From Fragilariopsis cylindrus CCMP1102 (Eukaryota; Bacillariophyta; Bacillariophyceae; Bacillariales; Bacillariaceae): a stretch of 64,000 nt of DNA. The translations under genes and the position numbers were made by a program. How positions within the stretch are numbered: the first letter of the stretch is position 1; every line of letters starts with the position of its first letter. This document shows, piece by piece, positions 53,972-64,000 of the stretch. The stretch lies in the NCBI GenBank assembly GCA_900095095.1, contig FMBT01000377.1, positions 122,713-186,712 of the forward strand, in the 5' to 3' direction. The notes under the pieces are model-generated. The model saw nothing but the letters and a program-made list of their open reading frames with translations. It did not search any database and was not told where the DNA came from.

Positions 53972-54292
53972 AATAGGTATTTTAAAATCAACTTTTGTTA
54001 CTAATCCTACTAAGCTAACAGCTACTGATATCGTGCCTCGTCGTCTTTCAGTTGAGACTAATTAAATAGAGCTACAGTCCCTTTATATTGTGTCTTCTAA
54101 GTTATAGACATGCGGCTGTGTCCCTCATTCATCTCGAAGCTCTGTCGACGTAATATCACTAAAATGACGTAGTGGCGCCGTTTGGATTTTTGAAATCAAG
54201 AGAGTCATAAATTTGAAAACAGAAAATTCGGAAAAATAAAAATCGAGCGCAATATTCTTAGATTTGCATCCACCCCCACCCCCCCCCCTTAG
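53972..54292. other. Spacer with C-rich tract
   Basis: Lies between two leftward genes. A run of CACCCCCACCCCCCCCCC lies at 54271-54288 near the end of the next gene. No gene seen. Confidence 0.5.
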
Positions 54293-56811
54293 CTAAATTT
54301 TTGAATATCCTTTTCGTTTTCTAACCGGCTCATAATGAATGCCATAATCCGTGAATAATTCTTTTTCTTTACCATCGGCTCGGATACGAAATTTCCCATC
54401 AATCGAATTCATATGTCCTAACAAATAATGAAGGGCTCCTGTTGCATGGATGTTATAATTGATTGGAGAATATGAAATATATAAAAAGTATATTTTTTAG
54501 AAAGAAAAATAGATAAACAGCCCAAAATGAAATCGAAACAAAAATTCTCGAGAACGTAAGAATGCATAAATGACATGTACAAGTACGTACCTTGACAATC
54601 GAAAGCAGGATAGACAGATTGTTCTTCTTCGTAGTGATGGTTTTTATTTTCATTACTATTGCTGCTATTGGTATTGGTATTGGTACTGCTATTGGTACTG
54701 ATATTGTTATTGTTATTGTTATTGTTATTGTTATTCTTACTATTGTTCGGATCAGTGACTTCATTAACAAATGGTGGGATATGAAATCTTGCTACGGTAT
54801 GCAATCGTCCGCTTTCATCATCTGTTATATCAAATACCAATCGATCGTCGTCGTCGTCATTGTCGTTGCTATTGCTTCTGGTTTTGGTGACGAACATGTA
54901 GCTAATACGACATAGGTCATTTATTTGTAGAGGGAAAATAAGTTTATATCGTAGAGTAGAGTATATTTTGTGAATTCAACATTGATGGTGCGAAATTTGG
55001 GGGAAGAAAAAGGCTGTTAGGATCGAACGAATCGGCGCTATAATAATATTTGTTTCTTTCTTTTATTTTTAAACTTACTCTTCAGCGGAACAGCAGTGAT
55101 CATTTTTATGATTATTATTATTGCTATCGCATTTTCCATCATCATCATCATCATCATCATCATTGTTATTACCATCTCCATCACCATCCTTATCATTATC
55201 ATCATCACAGCAAGTAGTAGTATTAGTTGCAGTGGCAGTATTACTAGTAATCCTATTAAGAAGAAGACGATCACATTTATTCCGAAAATCTTTCATTGAT
55301 TTGATATCAGTTGATAAATACGGTGCATAAATTCCAATATCGATCATTTCACCTACATCTAATTCTAAACATGACCGTTGTTGTATCATAGTCGTCGTTG
55401 ATGATGATGATGATAATGATGATGATGCTGACAATCCTATTGTTGTTGTTGTCGTCTTCTTTTTATAATCATTATCATTATGATCCTCGTGGCCATTGTC
55501 TTGCTGCTGCTGCTGCTCCTGCTGCTGCTGCTCCTGCTGATGTTGCTGCTGCTGTGGTTGACACCTTCTACTCCGTTCTCGACTTTTTCGTTGATGTTGT
55601 TCCCTAGTAGAACTTTTATTTACATTAGTTGATGGTCGTCGTTGTTGATATTGATGTCGTCGTTCTGTCATTATTATTTCTTGTTGCTGCTGCTGTTCCT
55701 TGGATGGAATTTCTTCTTCTTCGATGTGATTATGATTACTATTGTTATTATTATTCTTATTCTTATCATTAACAGTCCTACAACTTAAAAATACACCTAA
55801 ACCCGCTGCTGCTGCTGCTGCTGCTGTATTATCACCATCGCCATCGCCATCGCCATCACCATCATCATTGTCATTGTCATCGTCATTCTTTTCCTTGTTG
55901 TTCTTGTCACCAATACATGAACTACTACTATTATTAGTTGCACTACTACTACTACTTCTACTACCACCACCAACTGTTGATCGTTTCACCCGAAATGTCA
56001 ATTCAAATTCTTCATATTGCATAGTAACACGTGGAACTTTCATCATATTCTCATTATTATCGTTATCGTTATCATTATCATTATTATTCCCGAACAATAA
56101 TTGGATATGTTCTTGCTCCCGTCGTATTGTATGAGGAATCCTCCAGATGAGAAAATTCGTACCAGCATTATTATTGTTATTGTTATTATTGTTATTGTTA
56201 TCAGTACACGTAGTAGTAGTAGTAGTAGTAGTAGTATTCTTGTTTCCAAACAACATCATTGTAAGTCGATCACGAGGATCTTCGAATTGTTGATAATGAT
56301 TGTTGTTGTCATGGTTATGATTAGTATCGTGCTTAATTGCCGTCGCCGTCGTTCGTGTTGACGACAACAACAACAGTAAATGTGAAAGATAATATTGTTG
56401 ACAACCACCCCATGCATCATAATAGGAAAGAAATTCAGATTCTGGAACAATAAGAATAGTAGGATTTGGATTTGTATTTGGATTTGTATTTATATTCCTT
56501 TCTACTTTCTTATTCTTATTATTGAGTTTGTTTCTTGAATCTTTATCGTATTCTATTTTGTATTCATATTCACGTGCATGTTCACGTGCATGTTCATGTT
56601 CTTGTTCATGTTCGTCGCTGTCGCTGTCGCTGTTGCTATATTTATGCAATTGCTGCTTTTCCAATAATTCTACTACTTGTATAATTGTACCATAAATATC
56701 ACAAACTTCATCGTGAATATTAATCCATTTTCGATAATAACGACATCCTATTAAAGCATAATGATAATGATTATGATTATGAGATTGCGCTTGTGATTGT
56801 GGTTGAGACAT
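54293..56811 (-). CDS. Unidentified three-exon protein with long Asn/Asp/Gln insertions
   Basis: complement(join(54293..54438,54591..54901,55079..56811)). The introns are 177 and 152 nt (GTAAGT...TTAG and GTACGT...AACAG), and the product is 729 residues. The second splice joins CQ|GALHYLLGHMNSIDGKFRIRADGKEKELFTDYG, restoring a sensible C-terminus ending YEPVRKRKGYSKI. Structured segments are HYALIGCRYYRKWINIHDEVCDIYGTIIQVVELLE (19-55), VPESEFLSYYDAWGGCQQYYLSHLLLLL, NFLIWRIPHTIRREQEHIQLLFG, CLELDVGEMIDIGIYAPYLSTDIKSMKDFRNKC and RLVFDITDDESGRLHTVARFHIPPFVNEV. They are separated by poly-N, poly-Q and poly-D runs. The order of short conserved blocks suggests one globular domain heavily interrupted by repeats. 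I do not recognise it and assign no function. Confidence 0.7.
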
Positions 56812-57710
56812 TCTTCCTTTTAATATTTGGTGATACTAAAACAAGCACTCAAAACTCAAAACTCAATCAGTTATGTTGGTACTTCAAGTATTATATGACG
56901 ACTGATTGATTTTCAATTCCAGATTCCAATTCCAATTCCAATATTCCAATCTCAATCTCAGTCTTAATCTCAACCTTCAATTCACCCGAAGATACATCAT
57001 TGCAATACAATATATATGTTATAATATCCTAGTCTACTTCAAGTAGGACTACTGGATTTCCCTGATTTATCTGAATGCAACGAACGACACGACCTCCTTT
57101 ATCATTTAGTACTGTAGTGATGTCATTTTTATACAGTGTATCTTATTTTTAAAAGTTTGTTGTTTTCTCGTTTTGTGTCCAAACTTTCGGGGGAGGTGCG
57201 GAATAGTTGATGGAGTTTAGTTTGCCCCTACAATGTACAGTATCTGTGTGTCCGTTTCAACCGGTGAAGATTACTTAATTAAGGCGTTCTAACATTCTAT
57301 TGTATTATTATTGCCCTAAATATTTTATGCATGGATAGAGGAAGGAGAAACTGCGCAGGGGGGCTATCGCTTGGAATTATCACACCATAAATGAAGTACA
57401 ATAAGATCATGCATAGAAAATTCGAAATGGCGCGGATAGCTTCGATGCAGGTTTAGATAGCAGAATTCGTACTGGTCACGGTTCCAAAAAAAGTTCTGTT
57501 TACTGTATTGCGGTTCCAAAAGAAGTTCTGTTTACTGTATTCGCATGGCGCCTTGCTTCGACTGTTTGTCCATACTCATGACATTTGCAAAACAACCGAC
57601 ACTCACAAAAGAATCAAAATCAAAAATCAAATCACAAACTATAAGAAGAGAAATAAAAGATAACCGAAGAATCAATCACTACTAGCTTTCGATATATCAT
57701 CCATCATATC
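56812..57710. other. Divergent promoter region with a 32-bp tandem duplication
   Basis: Contains CCAATTCC-type repeats near 56922-56945 and a two-copy repeat at 57479-57542, about 170 bp before the transporter ATG. No gene seen. Confidence 0.5.
57479..57542 (+). repeat. 32-bp tandem duplication in the transporter promoter
   Basis: Two adjacent copies of CGGTTCCAAAA(A/G)AAGTTC..TACTGTATT, differing at one or two positions. A duplicated regulatory site is possible. Confidence 0.85.
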
Positions 57711-59129
57711 ATGTCATCTATTATATCTTTATCAACAAGGGTAGTCCCTTCAGGATATAGTGAAGCGGAAAGCACAAAACCGAAGCAATACGCTACTGCT
57801 GATGCTGCTGATGATGCTACTGCAAGTATGACCGACTTGGGAAGTACTACTGGTGAAATTGGTAGCGCACGTACTGAATGGTACGGAACTACACTTGTTC
57901 TACTTTCAGAAGTAATGGGGATGGGTGTCCTCGGTCTACCATTTGCTGCTGTTACTTTAGGTTGGACAACGTCGATGATTTGCATGCCATTGTTTGCATT
58001 TTTTGCTGCCTACAGTGGTTTTCAGCTCAAAACAGTGAAGATTTCCAATCCAAAGATTAGTAGTTACGGCGATGCTGGAAGGGAACTGATCGGGCCTCGC
58101 TTTGGTACCTTCGCAAAAGCTTGTATGCTGCTCAACTGGGGGTCTCTAGCAATTTACTACATGGTCGCAACGGCGGATGGAATCAAGAATATATATGACC
58201 AAGGCTTTTTAAGTTGCAATCTTAATAGAATGATCGTTGCTGCTCTTATTCTTGTCATTCCTGCACAGTCTCGAGACTTTCATACCATCTCAAAGTACCT
58301 ATCTTTACCGTCGGCTTTGGCCATCATTATTACACTACTCATTATCATCGTTACGCTTGTTGAAAGCTTAAAAGAAGACGACATCGTCTTTGCAGAAAGT
58401 ACGACTGTTGGTATCGCGCCAGGGACGAATGTATTTGGCTTCTTACAATCGCTTTCCTCTCTTATTTTTGCCTTCCAAGGACAGTCGATCTTTATGGAGT
58501 TGATGACCGAAATGAAGAACCCAAAGGAGTTTTCCAAGAGTTGCAATTTCGCATATATCATTATGGGAATTGTGTACACCGTTATTGTCGTTGTTGCATA
58601 TGGGGTTTCTGGTGACAACGTCGCAGACTTTCTCCCAGATGAAGTAAGCCCGGGGGTAGCGAAGACAACAATTGGAGTGCTCGTCGTTTTTCACATCATC
58701 GTGGCTTATGTCATCGCAATCCAACCCTTCCATTGCTGGGTCCATTCTATTATATTTCCCAAAACGTTCAATTCCTCATCGGTAAAAGGTCAAGTCCATT
58801 GGTTTTTCATTACTGTAGTATATATTATCTTTGCTTTCGTCATTGCAAATTTGATTCCTTTTTTCAGCGACCTTCAAGGTCTTATTGGTTCTGCACTGGG
58901 CGCTCCCATCGTTTTCGGATTTCCATCCCTCTATTATTTACTAGCAAGTAAAAAGGAAGCTGGAGGATCATGGAAAGAAACCTTTTCCTCTATCGGAGTA
59001 CTTAATTCATCCATTAGTTTGATCTTTCTTTGTGTCCTTACCCCTATGTTTTTAATTTTGGGAACATGGGGTGGAATTGTGAGTATCATTGATGACTACG
59101 CAGATAGTGGACGTCCCTTCCAATGTTAA
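57711..59129 (+). CDS. Amino acid/auxin permease (AAAP) family transporter
   Basis: Single exon, 472 residues. A ~55-residue soluble N-terminus leads into about eleven membrane segments. The first carries the family pattern TLVLLSEVMGMGVLGLPFAAVTLGW (60-84). Others include LLNWGSLAIYYMVATADG, LSLPSALAIIITLLIIIVTLVES, FGFLQSLSSLIFAFQGQSIFMELMTEMKNPKEF (the Phe-x-Gln/Glu segment of helix 6-7) and IGVLVVFHIIVAYVIAIQP. The final WKETFSSIGVLNSSISLIFLCVLTPMFLILGTWGG closes the bundle. The family couples amino-acid uptake to protons or sodium at plasma or vacuolar membranes. Substrate and membrane are not given by the sequence. It has none of the triplet-repeat insertions of its neighbours, so function is probably constrained. 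Confidence 0.9.
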   Translation: MSSIISLSTRVVPSGYSEAESTKPKQYATADAADDATASMTDLGSTTGEIGSARTEWYGTTLVLLSEVMGMGVLGLPFAAVTLGWTTSMICMPLFAFFAAYSGFQLKTVKISNPKISSYGDAGRELIGPRFGTFAKACMLLNWGSLAIYYMVATADGIKNIYDQGFLSCNLNRMIVAALILVIPAQSRDFHTISKYLSLPSALAIIITLLIIIVTLVESLKEDDIVFAESTTVGIAPGTNVFGFLQSLSSLIFAFQGQSIFMELMTEMKNPKEFSKSCNFAYIIMGIVYTVIVVVAYGVSGDNVADFLPDEVSPGVAKTTIGVLVVFHIIVAYVIAIQPFHCWVHSIIFPKTFNSSSVKGQVHWFFITVVYIIFAFVIANLIPFFSDLQGLIGSALGAPIVFGFPSLYYLLASKKEAGGSWKETFSSIGVLNSSISLIFLCVLTPMFLILGTWGGIVSIIDDYADSGRPFQC

Positions 59130-59677
59130 AAACACACATATATGTTATGTTCTGCTTCTGTGTAATATTACAGCTTCTGAAATGATATTTATGTATATGC
59201 AAGTACTAAAAAATCAATTTTAGATTAATATACGAACACTTACTTATCTTGCTCTACTGTAGATCTCGATGCGTAGATTAATTCATTCGTTCGCATGTGC
59301 AGACTCTTTATTAGTTATCGAGAGAAGTAAGAAGAGGTCAAATGGGGTACTTGTATATTTATTTCAACACTAGAAGGATAGCAAGATATAATTTTACATA
59401 GGTTTATGTTCTAATGCAATGTTTGCTTATGCCAACAAGAACTCGCAGGAGAGAGAATCTATTGAAGGGTTTGTATTCTAGATCTGTGTATTTCAATGCA
59501 ATAGTTGTCATCGCCGAGGAGAGCATTCATTTAAAAAAAATATAATTATGCAAGCTGCCGAGGCGACCGCTCCGTTTTGTCGATGTTGTCGTATGCATTA
59601 TACATAATGGGTATACCGATGCAGATGCTTGGTCAGTTAGGTTTTCTGGCTCGAAGGATCGATATATATTCTTTCCA
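59130..59677. other. Convergent spacer
   Basis: 3' flanks of the permease and the cation transporter. AT-rich; no gene seen. Confidence 0.5.
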
Positions 59678-60760
59678 TCAAGGAGCGAGAGAAGATGACG
59701 ACGATACAGACGTGCTATTATTTAATGTCAGATATTTCCCGTCGTCATTGTCCGTATTCAAATCGAGGTATATCTGTGCAGACTCGATTTCATGTAATTT
59801 CGTTTCTAGATTCCCTTTCAATTCTCGAGCGTATTCTCGAACCTTCCGTAAAGCATTATTCTCGGTGCTATCTTCATCGTCTTCTGTAATCCGGACGTTT
59901 ACATCAACTGTAACTGAATGTTGCGACGTGAAATGTACGGTAACACCCTCGACGCTACGAATCTTTGGATACATTAACTTCGCTTCATTTCGTACTTGTT
60001 GTTCGATGTACGTCGTCGACGGCATATCGTCTAGCAGCGTTTGTTGTTGTTGTTGCAGCTCCTGGCGGATAGCGAGTTCTTTTTCTTCCTTTGAGAAAGA
60101 TTCTATCCTCTTACTGAATTTATCGATCGAAACCATTTCTTCCAGTTCAAGGTACCCGTCTTTGTTTACATCAAGTTCATCCATGAGCTTTTGAACACGA
60201 TCTATACTAAGTTCGATTTTTAAGGTTTTTTCGAGTCCCCATTTGAGTTCTTCGATTGATAATCGACCATCTACATTTGTATCAAATTTTTCGAAAGCAA
60301 GTTTTGCAAATGTCGTTTCGTCGTAGTCGTCTGTCATTCCCGTCGTCGTTTGCAATGAACGCTTTTCAAAATCTTCCATGAGCGGAATATCAAGATAAGG
60401 TTTGGCGTATACATTCGCTATAACACCAGACGACGATGTTGAGTCGTTACCATCATCGTCTCCACCACCACGTCGTCTAGCCAATTCAACCAGCAGTCTT
60501 TGCTTTACACGATTTTCGACAGCTCGAGTTGCTGTTGTGCTTAGAACAGATGGGATTTCAACAGTAACATCGACAGACGCTGCCGATCCCATTTGTCTCG
60601 CGCGGACGCTCGTGGTAGCAATAACATCGTCGTCGTCCAATTCGTTCAAAATTTCGAAAACTTCTGTTTGCAAATCCGAATCGGCACCATCAGACAATTG
60701 CTTTACTGATTCGATTAAGATTTCTGAACCAGTCATACAAATCATTCCCGCGACCAATCT

Positions 60761-60817
<57 letters not shown>

Positions 60818-62557
60818 CGTGCGTTTGTGATCATGAAAAGAGACGATAAGAGGACAAATTCAGTAATATAAGTAAGTTGCATTGTGATAACGAATCAATC
60901 TTTTCGAAACAATTATCAAAATTAAGACAAAACAAAACAAAATAAAAGCGACGGGCGTAAAAAAAGACAGAATAAAAATTACGTACATTCCTGCTGCGGC
61001 ATCAGCTGCTGCAAATCCTGTCATCGCCCAAGCAATACTAAGCAAGGCTAATATAGACGAATAAGCATCGGAACGATGATGCCATGCATTTGCAATAACA
61101 ACAGGACTACGTAATCGATCTCCGACCTGTTTCGTGATACGGAATAACCATTCCTTTGAGGCGATTGATATACCTGCCATTGCCAATGCAAGTGGACCAG
61201 GCAATTGAACTGCAGCTGCTGTTGTTGTTGTGGATGAGACTGCTTTTGTGGCGTGTAATACTTCAATTAATTGTTTATTCGCCATCAGACCAACGGACGC
61301 ACCGGTTGCTAATAAGGTCAATGATAAAAATAATGAACCGATTGCTTCAAATTTATAATGCCCATACGGATGATCATCATCGGGGGGGATACGAGCAACA
61401 TTGACAGACCATAACGTAATAAAATCACTAAACAAATCACTCAGTGAATGTCCAGCATCCGCTACTAATACTGAACTATGTGATGTAATACCAATCGCTA
61501 ATTTTCCCACCGATAAAAATAAATTAACCCATACACCAATCCACGTAACACGATCAGCCTCGGACGTATCGCCTTGGATTATACTGTCATGCTGCTGTTG
61601 TTGTTGTTGTTGTTGCTGCTGCTGTAACTGATTACTATCTGTCAACGACGCTGCCGCCGAACTTGACGAAGAATGTTTTCTGATCCCATCCACAAATTGA
61701 CGAAAATTATCGACAGATCGTTCGAATGCCTTTTTAATATTATCGGCGGAGGTTAATGCAACACTTGTTACTACAAAGGATATCCAATCATTTTGTGTCA
61801 ATTTTGCTGCTTGAAATAATTTCGTTCCACATGTTGCAATCCAACAAACTAAAACAATAGCAAGTCTACGGACCATCCGTTCTTGTTTGTTATAGGTCTT
61901 CGATTTATTATTATTCGTCGTCGAAGAAGAAGAATGTCCATGATCGTGATGGCTATGGGAATGTCCCATGTGATACAAACGAGTACTACTACTACTGCTG
62001 CTGCTGCTGCTTGTTGTTGTTGTTGTGGGACGTTGTTGTTGTCGTTGTAATCGATGCTGTTTGTAACTATTATTATTCCTGTTTCTTGTTATATCAATGA
62101 CATCATTCTTGTTTTGGCTTTTCCATTGTCCTGGTTGTTGTGTCAAAAAAGTTCTCGTCGTCGTCGTCGTCGTCTTCGTCGTTAATATCCTACTCCCAGG
62201 AATAATTGTATAAACATACGCCGATACTACATGTAATCGCATTGACCCTGGATGATGTGTAACGATGCAACCTCCACAAATCACCGTTAAAAAGATTAGA
62301 GCATTTGTGATGAATCTAGCATTGTTGCTTCTACACGTCGTCGTCGTTGTCGTCGTCGTCGTCATAATGCCTTGCAAGTATCTGTGGTGTGTTTTCTTGA
62401 TGAGATGATCTATTCTACTAATACCACCAGTAGTAGCGCTCTGTAAAGATGAAACAAATTGCTGCTTCTGGTATCTTTGATTTTGCTTTGCTTTGCTTTT
62501 TTTTTGGTAAGTATTCTTCCGGTAATAAGAATGCTTCCTCCTCTTCCACATACACAA
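59678..62557 (-). CDS. Cation diffusion facilitator fused to an EF-hand pair and a second cytosolic domain
   Basis: complement(join(59678..60758,60987..62557)). The 228-nt intron (GTACGT...CACGCAG) splits an Ile codon, giving 883 residues from the first Met; Met65 is a likelier start. From there a hydrophobic signal (FITNALIFLTVICGGCIV) and SAYVY, then TRLYHMGHSHSHHDHGH, suggest plastid or endomembrane targeting plus a His-rich metal loop. The CDF core has H370-x3-D374 (GHSLSDLFSD) and H493-x3-D497 (WHHRSDAYSS), the H/D pairs of zinc-type members, and HPYGHYKFEA. After the last helix comes a CDF-type cytosolic domain (~554-614). Two canonical EF-hands follow, loops 683-694 (DTNVDGRLSIEE) and 720-731 (DVNKDGYLELEE), then a second domain (~769-855) resembling the first. 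Predicted zinc exporter possibly gated by calcium. Confidence 0.86.
60769..60819 (+). repeat. GT/CA dinucleotide array within the transporter intron
   Basis: On the coding strand this is a CA-rich run ending about 10 nt before the CACGCAG acceptor, in place of the usual pyrimidine tract. Length variation here could affect splicing. Confidence 0.85.
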
Positions 62558-62925
62558 TGATGTCGCCTACTAGTATGTTGAAGATGTTCTTTCTGTGACA
62601 CAAACATAAGAATAGTAACGGCGACAGCCATGCTGATTCCACGCACAAATCTCGTGATTTAAAAATAAAAATAAATGTCTTGCGATTTGATTGGTAAGAA
62701 AAGTTTGTTTTCTTCACCAGTCATCGAATCGCACTTCGCACGATTCAACATCATGAATGAATATGAATCACGCACGCCTAATCGGAGTAGTCGACTGCAT
62801 TTCCATTCCGTGAAGTCAGAAGAAGAAGAATTTATAATAATAACAAGGGTAGCAGCATCCGCAGTAGCAGTAGCAGTAGCAGCAACATAAACAATGTCAA
62901 CAACAACAACAATGATGATGAAAAG
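62558..62925. other. Divergent promoter region, transporter / acidic gene
   Basis: A 46-codon plus frame from the ATG at 62753 (MNEYESRTPNRSSRLHFHSVKSEEEEF) ends in AGC/GCA repeats and could be an upstream exon of the next gene. No splice pair joins it convincingly. Confidence 0.4.
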
Positions 62926-63886
62926 ATGATGAATGATAACAATGATAACAATGGCAACAACCACGACGACCAAGACGATAACGAAAACGAAAACAAAAAC
63001 AATCAACAAGATGAAGGCGAAGATGAACATGAACATGATTATATGTCTCTTTATCCTATGGCAGCAGTAGGCGACGATGATGGTGATGGTGATGATGATG
63101 GTGATGATGATGATATAACGACTGTAGCAAACCGAGTAACGTCTTCATCGTCATCATCATCGCAGATCAAACAAGAGTTTGTCAAAGATGAAAATAATGA
63201 TAGTAGTATCACCAATAATAGCAGCAACAGTAGCAGCAACAACAACAACAACAACAGCATCGACGAGGAGGAGAAGGAGGAAAACTACGATTCTAGTGAT
63301 GATGAGGCAGTCGAACGAAGGATGCATAATAATAACCGCGCTGCTTATACTGCTGCCGGAATGAATAGAAAAGAAAAAGAGAAGGGAAAGAACAACATGA
63401 AGAAAAAGAAGAGAATAATTACGGGCCCAAATAATAATGATAATGGTAACGACGATGCTGATGATGATACCTGTCGCGAAATACGACACAAAATTACAAC
63501 AACTCGTTTGAGGAAGAAAACACGACACAATGAAAGAAACTATGATGAGTCTAGCAGTAGAAAACAAAAACATTGTCGTGATGATGATTACGAAAACGAT
63601 GACGACAAAAACGTTGACGACGACGATGATGATGATGATGATGATGATGATGGCAATGACAATGGCAATGGCAATGGCAATGGCAATGGCATGGCAATGG
63701 CAATGACAATATGAATGCGATGACGATGTCAATGACGTTGACAATGAAAGTAAACCACCGGCTAAAAAGAAGATGAGACGCCATCTATCAAACGATCCCT
63801 TCACGAATCCCGTGGGAGGTATTGATGATAATGATGATACAGATGATGGTGACAAGAAGTACAACAAAGATTCTGATGATGAATGA
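62926..63886 (+). CDS. Acidic Asp/Asn-rich protein with frame breaks in a GGCAAT array
   Basis: The open frame from 62926 ends at 63714 inside a GGCAAT repeat where one A is missing. A different frame then gives coherent coding sequence (DDDVNDVDNESKPPAKKKMRRHLSNDPFTNPVGG) to a TGA at 63884-63886. More than one indel is needed to join them. The sequence is mostly Asp, Asn, Ser and Glu tracts with basic patches (KKKKRIITGP, RLRKKTRHNERN) and two psi-K-x-E sites (IKQE, VKDE), which suggests a nuclear protein. No domain is recognised. Array collapse during assembly is as likely as a real mutation. Confidence 0.5.
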
Positions 63887-64000
63887 TGGCACAATGCTGT
63901 ATCGTCCACAAAATCAAAAAAAGGAAAAGATACAGTGGGACATGTACATTGTTTGATGATAAAAAGATGGAACAAAATTCCAACGTCTTATTACGTACAA
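63887..64000 (+). other. Possible coding continuation running off the right edge
   Basis: After the TGA at 63884 the same frame stays open to the edge and reads codon-like sequence (KKGKDTVGHVHCLMIKRW). It could be the body of the same gene after a mutated stop, or of a downstream exon. Only 114 bases are visible. Confidence 0.3.

Noticed and set aside
63157-63975. 272-codon minus-strand ORF opposite the acidic gene
   Set aside because: It is the complement of GAT/AAT/GGC codon repeats (poly-I/V/C/H translation) and a shadow of the plus-strand frame.

Overview
The window reads as nuclear DNA of a photosynthetic stramenopile, most likely a raphid pennate diatom of the Fragilariopsis / Pseudo-nitzschia kind. 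This is inferred from gene content, not from a marker gene. The signs are: AT-rich spacers; short GT-AG introns (about 87-240 nt) in 8 of about 20 genes; presequences with an A|F or similar cleavage motif of the diatom plastid type; a helicase-associated-domain protein and a MYND-finger protein of kinds that are expanded in diatoms; and Asn/Asp/Ser/Thr tracts coded by triplet repeats in nearly every gene. There are no operons. Genes lie on both strands as independent units.

Left third (1-11.2 kb), mobile-DNA rich. A sulfotransferase-like type II membrane protein runs off the left edge. Then come three copies of a ~195-bp tandem repeat, a decayed gene of unknown family (2.3-5.4 kb, with stops and frameshifts), and a complete-looking piggyBac-like transposon (5501-9040) with 19-bp inverted ends that include TTAA. 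About 2 kb without genes follows.

Middle (11.2-46 kb), mainly single-copy host genes. In order: a transglutaminase-like protein that appears to lack its catalytic residues; a repeat-family gene broken by one stop; a GT92-like glycosyltransferase; a helicase-associated-domain protein; a VPS9-domain Rab5-type GEF; a BAG-like protein; a bestrophin channel; a plastid-type parvulin; a coiled-coil protein; a small secreted protein; a second decayed gene; a Rossmann-fold protein with a three-part thylakoid-lumen presequence; a ~57-unit heptamer minisatellite; a diatom protein with two mutually compensating frameshifts; a four-segment membrane protein bracketed by related repeats; and two ORFs that overlap by one base.

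Right third (46-64 kb): a DENND4-like Rab GEF of about 2122 residues, a MYND-finger protein, an unidentified three-exon protein, an amino-acid/auxin-permease-type transporter, a cation diffusion facilitator with two EF-hands and an apparently duplicated cytosolic domain, and an acidic low-complexity gene at the edge.

The most unusual coding observation is the EF-hand cation transporter (59.7-62.6 kb). Two predicted Rab activators (VPS9 and DENN) and several ion or metabolite transporters share the window, but nothing ties them into one pathway.
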